This document shows positions 1 through 12,243 of a stretch of 64,000 bases of DNA, piece by piece. A program made the translations under genes and the position numbers. Source of the DNA: Stictocephala bisonia (Eukaryota > Arthropoda > Insecta > Hemiptera > Membracidae); assembly GCA_035578905.1 (NCBI GenBank), contig JAQJVL010000123.1:1674001-1738000 (forward strand), read 5' to 3'. Below the pieces are notes generated by a model. It ran no database searches. It worked only from the letters and a program-made list of their open reading frames with translations, and had not been told where the DNA came from. Within the stretch, counting starts at the first letter, position 1, and each line of letters begins with the position of its first letter.

Positions 1-769
1 ATACCTGTCAAAACGTTGTGTTTGTTTCTTAAACACTCAAGCATTGGAAATCTCCAACTATCAACTACATATCAACACTTGCTTTGTATTAAAACTTGAA
101 ATATTGGCTACTTTTGGTATGGAACTATTCATTCTAATAGTGTTATGAACAATGCTGACAATAGCTTTTATACATAACACTACTATAGATTATTATAACG
201 AATGTGGTAACTATTTTATTGCTGAATAGATTTAACTTTAGTTAAAAATATCTTATGATTCGTTTGGCTAATTGTACAGAAAGAGATAAATAACTGCAAA
301 GTTGGGGTTTGAGGTATTCTTTGATATTGTCAGTACAGTGACCTCGCAACTATCTGGATCAGATTACAATAAAGGTAACTTATTACTTCTTTAGTGTAAA
401 ATCAGTTAGGTATCCACTACTATATGCATGTCATAAGAGTACAGCGGTACACATGCTGCAAATGAAGGCACATTCAGTTCGCAATCTCTTTATTGGGCTT
501 AACATTATATAAGCTAAATGCAACATTTCCCGTCCCTTCTGTATTTATAGAATGTTGCACTAGGCACCAAGTTTCCCACACAGTGATATTTGTAGTGACC
601 TTGCCACCAGTAATCAAGAGTGTTAAATTCAGCTGAATAGTGAAGTGTAACTACAACTTTCATCCGTTTTTCAGCCATTAGCAAATAATAAAACATACAC
701 AAAGATTATAAACACATCACAATAACTGAAAATAATATTAACACAAAGGAAACTTTAGAAGAAAACTAT

Positions 770-865
770 ACAAGCCATTGATCGGTTAGATTCTGGCAAA
801 TATAAAAAAAAGATCACTTCAGAATTAGGAGTGAAAACAAGCACTGTAAGTAATTACACAAGAGT
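770..865 (+). pseudogene. Tigger/pogo-type transposase N-terminal helix-turn-helix fragment
   Basis: One frame reads QAIDRLDSGKYKKKITSELG followed by VKTSTVSNYTR. This resembles the CENP-B-like N-terminal helix-turn-helix of pogo/Tigger transposases (KLxAIxRLDxGExKKxIAxELGVxxSTVS). The matching upstream residues (TLEEK) sit in another frame, and nothing of the DDE domain follows, so this is a short decayed fragment. Confidence 0.6.
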
Positions 866-1163
866 CTCTATTAATTCTGAGTTTGTTAGCGGCATAGTAA
901 ACGCCATAGCCTACATTTTAGCATTAGGTTAACAACTTAATTTGGATAATCATTATAATAACATAGTTCTTATTATAACATAAGCTAATTATAAAAGCGC
1001 AGACAGCATATAAAAGGCATAACATATATATCATTGACGTTTGAATAGCCATCATTTGCCTCGTCAGACCACTTAACGTGGAACTTTGGCGTATGCAGAA
1101 TTAATGCTATCTGGATCGGTTTGCCACTAGACCCGAAGAGTCACAAGGCCACTGTAGTTTCTA

Positions 1164-3548
1164 TAGGGGCGTGCGAGTAGCGATTTTTGAGTTCAAGCCG
1201 AGTCAAGTCGACTAGTTGGAATTTTTTTTGAGTATCGAGTATTTTCAAGCGAGTATTTATAGAAGGATTTCCTGTTCACCAAAGACAACTGTAAAAGGCA
1301 GATACCATCCTAAGTCTATGTTAAGTTTTGCCAGAGTCGTAAATATACTCATCTATACCGAACACAATAATACTGATTTGTTGTTTGGAACTATAACATT
1401 TGATAAATAAAACTTATTACTTCTAACCTTCCTAAATTTTTATGTGGCATTGTTTTGTTTAACCTTTTCCCTTTTTTTTCATAACTTTTATGATGTACAA
1501 AACTAAGAAAGTATATTATTAATTGAAACAACGTGGATTATAAAGATTTAATCTGTTCACTCATATCACAGATCAGATTTTCTATGCAAGCCAATTATAC
1601 TGTTTCACAGCCAGCTGATATGTTTATCTGGTGGTTCAGTTCAAAGTGTACCGCGAAAACGTAGCGAAGCTTGTTGGCAAAAGCTATGTCCAACAAAACT
1701 GATGCTGAAATTCAGGCGCCATCGCCAAATGCAGCCATTTGCTTTCAGAATTGCCTCCTCTAAAAAAAATTATTGTGTACACGCCAAGAAGAGTGGATCT
1801 GTATTCTGTGGGTATTAAATTCAGTAATAACAGGGTTACAACTAACCGGAAATAAGCTCTGAATTATATAATCAAATTTGAAAATCTGGATGACAAAGAC
1901 TGCAGTTCAATTGATTGATAATAATACCTAAGCAGGTTTACTAAAAATAAATTTTAAAGTCGCTTAGGAGTTTTTAAATTGTGATTGGTAATGAAATGTG
2001 TGAAACTTGAAACTACTTCGATACATGAGGCTACACTGAACAACAGATAAAAAATTATTTCATAACAAGAAATTCATGAAAACATGGCGTAATCGAATGA
2101 AAACCATAGACGTAGTCGGCTAATATAATAGGTCTAGCCGATATTGGCGACGAGATGCAGTCTGAAATATCAGCTAAGTGCCAACTAGTAATACAGTGAA
2201 GATTTTGGGTAGCTAAATTATAAACTTATGAATACAAAACCAGACGTTTGATAAGGCTACGGTTCAATAAAAAATATTTTCCGAATCTCTAGATTCGTCG
2301 TATTTTGTTTAGAAAAAGTCTTCCAACATGTTTCTCCCTCACTTGGGTTCATTCATGATTGTTTTACAGTTTACATCAACATCGATGTCAATGTGAACAG
2401 TGAGCCGTTCAGTGAGTTTACGAATCAAAATTATCGTACTTTACCACCTTTTACATTCCAACTGTGTTATTGTCTAACCTAGTCAGAAAACCGTTCAACA
2501 ATTAACAGGAAAAATATCGTATGCGCAAATATTACACACAGTTTTGGCGATCTATGGTGTTTTCGGAGTAATAATTAATAGATGTTTGCCACGGATGTAT
2601 ATATATATCTATTTTTATCTATTTTTTTATTTGACGGAAAATAAATCAATAATGTTATGTCAAAAGCTGCTAGAACGCTACTAACAAATTTTATATGATA
2701 TGATACAGTATTTTCTTACGTCAAATCATCTGGATCGCTCGGATTAAAAAACAAAATAGACCTCAATCGACTCGCGAGAAATATACGATATTTTCAGTTC
2801 TGAAAAAGAGCTGAACAGTACCTTGCACGTACGTATACTACAACCGAAATGAACTTTTGCCTAAAAAAGATGGGGAGTTTGATTCTTGGGATGTAAAGTT
2901 AAATTTCTCAGGACCCTTTTGATTGAGCGGTATTATTGATATGAACAAAAATATGCATAATTTCCATGGCATACAGACCATTAGGTTTGTAACGTAACAA
3001 GTCAATTTGAGCATCTTGAACCGGATCTCTCGTCCCCTTTCTTGGGTCATAAAGACACTAACCAGCACTTCTGTTTTATTAACACTATTTTAGATTAGGT
3101 CACAAGTGACTCGTAGACTTGGACAACCAACATGTGTGATCACTACTATGGTAACTATTTACAGTGATCGCTACCTTCTCAGCTCTGTTGTTCCCTTTGA
3201 ATTGAACTATTTCAAATCATAATGAATGAACTCATTCACTACCTCGACTAGTTCATTTGACTGTCGTCGTGTACTACATATTCTTAGGTGTATTGTTTAG
3301 TTCATAATTACACTTACCAAAATGATAACGTATGATTAAGAGTAAAATAAAACACAACGAAGCGCACATTTTTTATTCATAATTTATAAAACTGTTTACT
3401 CTTAAAACTAAATTAAGATTTATATCTGTTATTTCATGAAAAATAACTACTTGATCGAACTTCAAGTAGTTTCGGTAGCTTCGAGCTGAGTTCGAGTAGT
3501 AAAATACTCGATCAAATACTCAAAGTTTCGAGTACTCGCACACCCCTA
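1164..3548. mobile_element. Decayed or nonautonomous hAT-like element with 16-bp terminal inverted repeats
   Basis: The left end TAGGGGCGTGCGAGTA (1164-1179) is the near-perfect inverse of the right end TACTCGCACACCCCTA (3533-3548). Both ends carry further subterminal GAGTA/TACTC motifs. The GGGGTGTGCGAGT terminus is typical of hAT elements. I see no clear 8-bp target duplication (TTTCT is shared at offset positions) and no readable transposase in the 2.4-kb interior. Confidence 0.6.
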
Positions 3549-3867
3549 TTTCTGAATGAACCAAGATACCACTGTTTAACCATCTCTTATAGTATATACC
3601 ACTAAAAATTTTCAAGTAATAAAAGTTAATGCCTATTTAAAAAAATTGTTAGTACTTGTAATGTATTAAAAAAAGATTTAGGCTTTTACAATGTTGAGAA
3701 ACGTAATTTGTTTGCAAATTAAGGAATTAAATACACAAAATTTGGCAAAAGAGATATAAAAACATCTAAAATATAATTAAAGAATTTAATTTGTGATAGA
3801 TTAACAAAACTATCTTTTGCTAATAGTTAAAAATATAAAGAATAATTATTTGAAAGAAATAGCTTAC

Positions 3868-4059
3868 TGAAGAGGTTGTCTTGTCATGTAGTTCTCTAAT
3901 GGCATCTTGTAAGTATTTTTTTCGTGGATGTTGACTAAATGTAGATAGCTCTGTAGCGACTGCGCACGGTAAGCTCCAAGATACCACATTACTGCGCCAA
4001 TGAAGATTGCATGCTGCTACAATTGATCCTGGTGTGATGATATTTACAAACCCTGTGTC
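3868..4059 (-). CDS. BRCA2: BRCA2 exon 11: OB3, end of the DNA-binding domain
   Basis: About residues 2244-2307, the last exon I can identify. The acceptor is ATTTTTACAG and the donor TCTTCA|GTAAGC (phase 0). It encodes DTGFVNIITPGSIVAACNLH, WRSNVVSWSLPCAVATELST, FSQHPRKKYLQDAIRELHDK. It matches the vertebrate IIKPHMLIAASNLQWRP...FSVFSASPKEGHFQETF region. The reading frame stays open past the donor and then stops, so the gene should continue with C-terminal exons left of 3868. I found none by eye in 1-3867, which may mean they lie outside the window. Confidence 0.95.
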
Positions 4060-4400
4060 CTGTAAAAATGATTTCAACAAAACAAAAAAATCATTGTTAT
4101 CATTATATTTACATTTATTGTTGTTGTAATGCCTTTTGACAAAAAATAATTTGAATTTAAAATTAATTACCCGAATAAACCCCCTCGTACCAAACAAAAT
4201 CAGTGTTGGAGACTCTATTGTTGAGGGTTACAAAATTTTTTTTGCTGAAACACAGCTTTTGTGCTGTTTATGTGTTTAAGAACTCAACTTAAACATATTT
4301 ATAGAATAAATGTAGAGAAAGTATTAATGACACATTAAATTTATGTACATAAAATTTAAAAAAAAAGATAAATCCCAAAAAGATACTAAAAGTCAATCAC

Positions 4401-4653
4401 CTTCATATCAACTGAAAATGAAATTCCCAGAAAATTGAAACAGTCATCAGCGATGTACACCAGTCTTGATTTTGTCTCAGGTACGTCATCAATAGCAGGT
4501 AAAACTACTCCAACCACATCTACTTCTGAAAATTCTGGTTTGAAGTCCGGACTTAAAAATGTCTTGAGAGGAGTTGAATATCGGTGAACTGGAAAATATT
4601 TGTCTAAGCTATACCTAGTGTACCTGCTCCCTGTTAGCTGAAGATCTCCAAAT
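4401..4653 (-). CDS. BRCA2: BRCA2 exon 10: OB3, first part
   Basis: About residues 2159-2243. The acceptor is CTTTTTTTCAG and the donor ATGAAG|GTGATT (phase 0). It encodes GDLQLTGSRYTRYSLDKYFP, a block with FLSPDFKPEFSEVDVVGVVL, then VYIADDCFNFLGISFSVDMK. It corresponds to the vertebrate [20 protein letters not shown] and VYLSDECYNLLAIKFWID motifs of OB3. Confidence 0.96.
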
Positions 4654-4993
4654 CTGAAAAAAAGCAATTAAATTCTTAGCTTTCAACTGATCAATTATCA
4701 GTTGAATTCAAAGGATTCTATGTGTGACTGTGTTTGCTACTACGCACTTGACTAGAGTGCTGAACTGTAGAAAACTATTAAAATTATGTTTGAAGTAGAA
4801 GGATGCACATGATAAAATATTTATATGAGTTTAAAACAGACAGAGAAAAAGAAAGATGAAAAAACAATGAAAACAATAGCTGTTTTTTAATAAATAGTTT
4901 AAAAGGTTTAATCTTTCATATGTGATCTCAAATTACAGTAATTATGAGTCAAATTGAATAAGTCCAAGAAAGACACAATTCCATGGTTTAAAA

Positions 4994-5316
4994 CAGCGGT
5001 TCTCAACCTTTTAGCAATGGCGCCCCCCCTTTGAACATTGAAGATAGCTCACGCCTCCCCTCCAGTCAATAATTGGTTGGTTCAAGTTATAACAGTGAAA
5101 TTATAAAACTAGATGCTAACTCTACGTTAGCAAAAGCTGGATGCAAAATAAAAATCCAGATATATTTAAATACGAAAGTTTATTTGATGGTTTTGAAAGT
5201 TTTTGTTTTCTAACAAAATATATATTTTATAATTTTTTTCTTTGTACCCTCACGCCTCCCCTGAAATTCTCTCACGCCCCCCCAGGGGGGCGCGCCCCCC
5301 AGGTTGAGAACCACTG
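4994..5316. mobile_element. hAT-type MITE with perfect 8-bp target duplication
   Basis: The ends are CAGCGGTTCTCAACCTTTT and AGGTTGAGAACCACTG, inverted copies typical of short hAT elements. The element is flanked on both sides by GTTTAAAA (4986-4993 and 5317-5324). The interior is 323 bp with C-rich blocks and no coding content. Confidence 0.92.
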
Positions 5317-6401
5317 GTTTAAAACATTTAAAAACTTCCTTCTAAAGCATGAATTATTCAATTGTGAAAAAATACTGAGCAAGTCAACTTTTGTAGCTGT
5401 GAATAAAACAATTAATTGTAATGATCTACATCAAAATTCACATGTATTATTATAAATGCAGAACATTTTCGGAAAAATAAAAAGGCAAAGCTATTAGTGG
5501 CTCTCTTACCTAATGGCAAAACTTATAGATAGCTTGTTTCATGTATTAACAAATCATATATAATATTTAAAAAAATTAAGTTTGTAAATGTTGATAGCTA
5601 TCAAATTAGGTTAATAGATGAAGAAGGGGAACCTGGCCTTGTAAGTGCCAAGGAGTCCCATAATTTCAAGGCCTAGTAGAAATTGGTCTTAACCTGAAAA
5701 CTGGCAGTCGTTGATTCGGAGACGACAGCGATCATTATTTCAGTGGCAAACGTCGATTTGCCGATGACACAAAAGTGTTCGGTATAATACTTATTGTAGT
5801 ACTATTGTGATTTTTTATATAATCATGATATCGATGGAAAGATAAACATTATTCAATCTATTGATTTATAATGTTACACAAGTCTATGGTTTACCTGATC
5901 GTATGTTCGTTGTTGTCACAGCTGATTTCAATTCTCGTTCACATCCAATATCAATAACTATCGGCAGTAGGTTTTGTGTTTACAGAGTTTTACCTTTATG
6001 AAACATAATGTATGAAAAAAACCCTAAAGATCTATATATTTTTGAAAACTAGACTAAATTTGCAAAAAAATGGCTATTATACTTTGTCTATTTTCATTGG
6101 GGAACATTATTTTCAAGGTATGGTCCCATACATTTTTCAATATGTATACACAAATTTATATCAGTAAAAAATGTATGGGTAAAGATTTTTGGCATAATCC
6201 TTTTACCATTTTATTGCCTGTATCAAATTAAAAAAAAAAATATATATATATATACATGTATAAAACACTATAATATTTGATAAAACTTGTATTTAAAAAA
6301 AATAGAAAATGTAATACCCTTATGCAACCTGCAAAAACAGCCTGCCATTTAAGGAAAAAAGGCATGCCAGTACCTGGGTTGAGATTCTCTTTCTCTATAC
6401 T
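5317..6401. other. BRCA2 intron interval with no recognised feature
   Basis: AT-rich intron sequence. I see a short AT dinucleotide run near 6238-6260 and no gene, terminal repeats or conserved protein frame. Confidence 0.4.
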
Positions 6402-6405
6402 TTAA

Positions 6406-7260
6406 CCCTAGAGCTGGCAATAGTGCACCTCTGTTCTGGCAGCCTCTTTTAGGCTTATTTGCAGGCGTTTTTGATAACTTATCCCATTTCATAACTAATG
6501 GTCCAAATGAGCCATTTATATTTAATTGTATTCATAAATACGTGGGAAACAATACATTGATTGATTTTAGGTTTCCATAGAAAAATTTTTCTTAGGTCAC
6601 ATGTAACAGACATGTTTATCATTTTGAAAAAATTCCCTTGTCTAACAGTTAACTGGTACATTTTGTGATAAAAGTGTAAATGTATAGTTTCTTCACAATA
6701 TTATACTGATTACAAAAATATATACTTATTATAACAATTATCTATAATTTTCTTTTGTATATGATCTAAAATAAAAAAGTGTGCAGTTTTAATTTTTTGC
6801 CAAAATATGCAAGCCTGCTAAGATTTACAATCCATCATAATAAATCAACATGATATGACAAAATAAATATTTATGTAAGAATGGCAGCTAAAACTAAAAC
6901 AAAATAAAATAAATTTGAAATATCACCTTATTTACACATTTATAAAAAAAAAACCAAGCCATTGTTAACATGATACAATGCCACGATGGCTAAGCGGTAT
7001 TTCGATCGCAACAGCAGGTCGCTGCCCATAGAGAACGAATTTTTATTTGCCTAAGAAAGAGAATATAAAAATTAATAACAAATATAAATTAGTACTATAA
7101 GTGATGCTTTTTCAGAATATAATCATTAAAAGTAATTTTATGAAGTTTATTGCCGAAATTTTAACAAAAATAACACATCTGTTTTGGCGGCAAATATTCA
7201 TCGTTGCCAAATCAGACGGGCCCCTTGACAAATAAAATTCGTTTTATGCCAGCTCTAGGG
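6406..7260. mobile_element. piggyBac-type MITE (TTAA-flanked)
   Basis: The ends are 14-bp perfect inverted repeats, CCCTAGAGCTGGCA at the left and TGCCAGCTCTAGGG at the right. They abut TTAA at 6402-6405 and 7261-7264, the target site of piggyBac transposases. The 855-bp interior has no transposase frame, so it is nonautonomous. Confidence 0.88.
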
Positions 7261-7323
7261 TTAATAAGGTTAGTGCATGAAGCATGTTAACTTGATAACT
7301 TAATATATCAAGTTATATACAGT

Positions 7324-8170
7324 GTGGGGAAAAGTCCCACACCATACTTGTATTTTTTTAATAAACAAGATGGGAATTAAAGTCTTTTACAATTTCATTA
7401 GGTACTGGGTAGCTACTTAAGATACAATTGGTAATCATCTCACTCTAATAGGGGACATCCTATCGAGGGTATCATCAACAGTCTTAACTAAAGCCTATGG
7501 CTTGTGATACATCATTTTAAAGGGTATATACTTTAACAAACTGAGTGCTACAGATCTGGAGTCACCCTATCAAGAATTGGAGTAATTTGAAAATTTAAAT
7601 GTTTAATATTCAAAGTGCTCTATTTTCTGATAAGAGTGGTCCCTCAGAGATGCAGTTTGTGGCATTCAAATCAGTAACATACGACCTTTAAAACGATGTA
7701 TTACGATACAGTTATGGAAATATTGATGGTTTCCATAACTGAAGGTAGCAAGATTTTTCCATTGAATTTTATACATAATGGTACATCTCTTTAAAGGTCA
7801 TATGTTACTGATTTAAATGCCAGAAACTGCATCCCTGAGGGACCACTATAAAAAAATAGAGCACTTTGAATATTAAACATTTAAATTTTCAAATTGATCT
7901 AATTCCTGATAGGGTGACTCCACAGATATGGGATTTGTGGCTTTGTATTCTACTAATAAAGACCTTTAATTTGATGTACTATTCGACCTATGCTCTCATT
8001 TAAGATTTTCTTCTGACTCCTTGCAGGCCATTCCCCTGAACACGAAAAAAAACTGTAGTTACATCAATAAATAGATTTATAGATGTAGTTATGATGTACC
8101 AAGTTTTATTTCTTTACTTATAATCGTTCATAAAGTATTAAGGCCATGCTGGACTTTTTTCCCACCATAT
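7324..8170. mobile_element. Fold-back palindromic element of about 850 bp
   Basis: Almost the whole segment is an imperfect palindrome. The inner arms are about 7548-7700 and 7795-7940; matching flanks continue to the outer ends GTGTGGGGAAAAGTCC and GGACTTTTTTCCCACCAT. The ends sit in TA-rich sequence, compatible with a Tc1/mariner-type TA insertion. No protein is encoded. Confidence 0.7.
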
Positions 8171-8543
8171 AATGTTGTTGAACTTGAGTTGTAGAATGAT
8201 AAAAGGTATTATTACAAAGAAAAAAATCATAAGTTGCTATGATTTGAAATTTTTTTAAAACAAAAACTTTACCAATAGCGCTACATCAGAACTTACACAC
8301 CATATACAACTAACTACTGACAAAATTTTATATAATTACAAATCAATAACATTTTTTAAGGTAATACTCAAGAGAATAAACAAGTACGCAATAAAAAATT
8401 AAGGAGTTAATTTAAACATGAATGTTACTAATAAAATTAGAAATTAATTGACATGAAACATTTTTTTTATAATAGAGTATGTTTTATATATAACATATGT
8501 TTTATGTTAGAGTAGAAAAACTAACAATTGGATTTTATTGAGT

Positions 8544-8850
8544 GAGCTGGTGCCTAAGCAGTCTAAGGCGTCAGAACTTCAGACACTGGGTTAGAGATAA
8601 CACAGATTTGAATCCAACCTGGACTGGAAGTATTTATCAGTAATGTTCACTTTGTACTGTAATAGTTCGCTCCTCACTATGCCTGGACAAGTCCCAAGTA
8701 CATATCAATAGTCTGTTGAAAATGGGCAAAGTAAAGTAAAAAAGAAGATTGGCTTTTCCATTACTAAAAAAAAAAGACGAAACCCTTTAGTCAAGGCCAC
8801 TCTCTGGCTTTGTACACTGATTTGATTTGAGGCTAAAAGGGAAATCGGCC
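8544..8850 (+). mobile_element. tRNA-derived SINE, family 1, copy A
   Basis: A tRNA-like head (GAGCTGGTGCCTAAGCAGTC, B-box region GATTTGAATCC) is followed by a body (TATCAGTAATGTTCACTTTG), an A-rich run and a tail ending GGCTTTGTACACTGATTTG. Head, body and tail all match copy B at 11213-11475. Confidence 0.72.
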
Positions 8851-8964
8851 TCCTTTTCAGAAAAAAACTACTCAATTGAAATTACCTAACCAAAATGAAG
8901 AAACACACATGTGCCTTACGCTATCAGTCACACCCTCTTTTTGTGTATATATCGTCTTTATATG

Positions 8965-9496
8965 TACAGGGTGTTCAGTAAAACTGTTTCAATAATTTGG
9001 GATGTTATCGTACATATAAAAATGAACATTAAACTTCATAAGAAGGTATGTCCTAAAACCTTTAATTTTCCGTCCATCTGTCTTTATGCTTTTTTTACAT
9101 AAAAATTCATAACTTTGGTTCCACAGAAGGTACAATTGTGAAACTTCATGATTGTACTACCCTAGAGTAGTTATATATATTTTTTTAAATATAAAAAAAT
9201 AATCTTCACCCGTTTCAAAATGGCGGGCGTTTAATTTTTTCTAACTGAAATATTTAAAAACTGACTAGCTTTACAAACAAAATGCAAGAATAATGTTTTT
9301 TAGTAAATCTTATTATAATATTCAAAGTGTTTGATTCAACAAAAACGGATAAAAAAACAGCTGAGTTATGCTGCAAAACGTAAAACAATGTTTTACAGAT
9401 TAACCAAAAGCTAGTGCGGTCTTAAATATGTGTATACTTTGAACTGCTGATTTCATGTCAAACTGTAAGTTTTTTAATTAGCATAATACGTGTTGG
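8965..9496. other. Interval with a possible degenerate element beginning ACAGGGTGTTC
   Basis: The sequence starting ACAGGGTGTTCAGTAAAACT near 8967 resembles the end of repeat families common in arthropods, but I cannot find its partner end or any protein. The rest is AT-rich intron. Confidence 0.2.
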
Positions 9497-9793
9497 TATA
9501 AATACAGTACAAGTAAACGTCACACAACACAAATTTACTACAATATAAGCACAAAATGCACAAATATATTACAATACAAGTATAAAATGCACAAATATTA
9601 CGGTGATCGATATTGGTGAACCACGCTCACCTCCCTCAGACCTTCTTTTGTGAATCCCTCTGGTCTGAGGAAGGTGAGCGTGGTTCACCGAAATCAATCA
9701 CCATAATATTTGTGCATTTTGTACTTGTATTGTAATATTTTGTGCTTACATTGTAATACATTTGTGTTGTGTGACGTTTACTTGTACTGTAGA
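9497..9793. repeat. Long near-perfect palindrome (about 140-bp arms)
   Basis: The left arm 9497-9642 contains ACAGTACAAGTAAACGTCAC and TGAACCACGCTCACC. The right arm 9660-9793 contains GGTGAGCGTGGTTCA and GTGACGTTTACTTGTACTGT. The loop is under 20 nt. It is most likely a MITE of the fold-back type. A short apparent frame on the plus strand at the right arm is incidental. Confidence 0.85.
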
Positions 9794-10164
9794 ACATTTT
9801 TACTCAATCAGAAATTACAACAAATCTTTACTGCTTTTTAAGTTTTCGTTCACACACTTTAATTTTCTAAAAAGAAAACAGTTGTATTTTACAAATAAAC
9901 TAGTTTGCTCTAATATTCTCATCATCTCCTCGTCTTTTTTTAAGAATGCTATTTTTATCCTTTTTGAAAATAAATAAACTCTTAATATTCAGAGCGTTTG
10001 TTTACAGCACCATCAACCTGATAAATTTTTATCAACCAACAAACTAATATGATACTACTAACTACCCTCCAATTTTAAGAAAATAAGTCCAGAACTAAAT
10101 GTAGTGGTTAAAATTATCAAGAGAAATATTAATAAGATCTAAATCAATAAAGTTTGATACAGAC
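9794..10164. other. BRCA2 intron interval with no recognised feature
   Basis: AT-rich intron sequence directly 3' of exon 9 on the minus strand. I see no gene or terminal repeats. Confidence 0.4.
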
Positions 10165-10298
10165 CTTGAATATCCTGATGCTGTCAAGTTGTGAAATATG
10201 AGACAATTGCCTTCTGTAAAGAGACTTAGAATATCGTCTGAAGGATTCCACACCGTTAGTATTGATGAGCGTTTACTCTCCATATTAGAAAGTCGGAC
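10165..10298 (-). CDS. BRCA2: BRCA2 exon 9: second half of OB2
   Basis: About residues 2115-2158. It lies across a 9.2-kb intron full of transposons. The acceptor is TAATGTACAG and the donor TCAAG|GTCTGT (phase 2). It encodes VRLSNMESKRSSILTVWNPS, DDILSLFTEGNCLIFHNLTA, SGYSR. It matches the vertebrate [30 protein letters not shown] block. The conserved TVWNPSDDxxSLxTEG pattern makes the assignment firm. Confidence 0.94.
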
Positions 10299-10613
10299 CT
10301 GTACATTAGTGAGAAAATATTTGTGAGTCTAGGGCAATAATATAACGTTAGCTTTAGAGATTAAGTAAAGATAAATATTTTTCCTGACTGTTAAGTTTTA
10401 GTTTGATTAACAAAGCACAGGGTACATAGCTCCCGGCCTCAATATAGTATTGTTATTTCTCTGAATCAATGTCAGTTACTACACATTTACCATTTTAGTC
10501 TTTTCCTAGGTTGTCTGCATCAATTATTACACACTAATACTGCAATACTTTATTACAAGCTTCTAAACTACAACATGGTTAAACTATTATTGCTATAATT
10601 ATTGAGATGGGAG

Positions 10614-10616
<3 letters not shown>

Positions 10617-10645
<29 letters not shown>
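10617..10645. repeat. Poly(A) tract
   Basis: An uninterrupted run of about 27 A. It may be the tail of a retroposed copy, but I recognise no body next to it. Confidence 0.7.
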
Positions 10646-10647
<2 letters not shown>

Positions 10648-11212
10648 GGAAGTACTATTTGAAATTTAAACCAGTTCAGTGTTAATTCAGATAAAAACAA
10701 TGTGTATTTGAACAGTGTATATAGGGGGAAAACGCTCAATCTGATTATATTTGTTGAAACAAAACTTATATACAACTACTGTAAAAAGTTGTACTTAAAA
10801 AAAACACAGTTGTGAGCGTGTATACAAAAAATCACCAAGGTTTCATTGCAATCAGACATATAGGACAAAATAGAAATATTCATACACGTATAAGCATGTC
10901 ACACATACACTTACGCCCACACAGTCAGGGTGAGATCTGATTGAAAATCTAGCAGAGTGACATTCATCCATAGGAGTCTTTTTATCGATATACTAAGTAA
11001 CACTTTTGTCCAATAGCAAAAAGGAGGATATCTTATTTTCCAAGTCAAATTTTGGACTAAGAAGGCCTCCCCAACAATAAAACTGAGGCTTCCAAACAAT
11101 CACCAGTGACAGGTTATGCGGGCTGCTTGCAAGAACTATATTACTCAGCGGTCATCCATCCATCCATCTAGGGCTTATTATCTTGCAATAATAATCTTAT
11201 TTATGAACTTCG

Positions 11213-11375
11213 GAGAGCTAGCGAGAGGTCTAAGGTGTCTGTGATTTGAGCCTGAGCTAGAGGCAGCACAGGTTCGAATCCTAGCCTTGGCTGGAACAAA
11301 TTTTGTACTAATTACGTACTAACAGTAAAATTTTCAATCAGTAATATTCACATTGTACTGTCCTTAATATACAAA

Positions 11376-11415
<40 letters not shown>

Positions 11416-11475
11416 AAAGAAGTGGAACTCTTCAATCGTCAAGGCCACTGGCTTTGTACACTGTATTTTAATCAT
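11213..11475 (+). mobile_element. tRNA-derived SINE, family 1, copy B
   Basis: The head carries a good polymerase III B box (GGTTCGAATCC, about 11271-11281). The body AATCAGTAATATTCACATTG, a long internal A run (11371-11413) and the tail GGCTTTGTACACTGTATTT match copy A at 8.5 kb. Confidence 0.75.
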
Positions 11476-12231
11476 CAAAACAGCCATAGTGACTTACTGT
11501 GTAAGTAAGTGATGAAGTACGATTCGCTTAACCTTACAAAGCAAATATTCACTTAGGTTAACAGGTCAGACAGAGATCCAGTGTGTGTAAGTCTCTCTCG
11601 GATACAGAAGCTCTTAAAGCTAATAGAAAGGGAGCAAAGGACGAACTAAGTGTTGATCAGTGCCAGTATCTTTGGAGTTTTCATCTTAAATGCCTAACTA
11701 TTAAAGGTCATTGTGATATCTAATGTCAATATGGAAAATAATTATTGTAAGTTATAAAATAAGCATTTAGAATTACTATATTGATTATAAATCTTTATAA
11801 GACCCAGATAATATTTTAAAAGTATTTCAAGTTGAATATGAGAGTTTACGGATCACACAAGTTAATAGTTGAGGGTCTATTTGTATCGTCTTTGCCTTCA
11901 GAATTCAAATTTATCCAACCTTAAAAATTACAACTAAGTAAAGTTTTTTACACCACATTTTGAAATGTAAAATGTTGACTTTTAAGCTCTATTGTAACAC
12001 AGTAACAATTCGTACAAGATTTCTGGTTGATTCACCAATTATTTTGGTTAGTTATTTAACTTTTTTACATGACCAAAAAATAACATATTTCCTCGCTGTT
12101 AGAAAATGTCATGATTTTTTTTATTGAATTAAAATAACAATTTCGTATAAATGCTTATTTAACTAATTGAAACCACAATGTAATAACTACCGATTACACA
12201 TAGTACTAATTTTAATATACTATGTATACCT
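11476..12231. other. BRCA2 intron interval with no recognised feature
   Basis: AT-rich intron between SINE copy B and the target duplication of the RTE-like element. Nothing else seen. Confidence 0.4.
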
Positions 12232-12243
12232 TAGTCTCCTAGA

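Noticed and set aside
514..702. Possible next BRCA2 exon, a 62-codon minus frame
   Set aside because: There are no BRCA2 motifs, and I could not support a splice acceptor in the required phase.
2838..3068. Possible C-terminal BRCA2 exon in a 76-codon minus frame
   Set aside because: It lies inside the hAT-like element and has no similarity to BRCA2 C-terminal sequence that I recognise.
5141..5455. A 104-codon plus frame
   Set aside because: It runs across the hAT MITE and its flank with no conserved motif.
11271..11281. Possible tRNA genes at B-box-like sequences (also 54300 and 54440)
   Set aside because: Each lies in a repeated SINE head; the cloverleaf is not complete and copies share SINE bodies.
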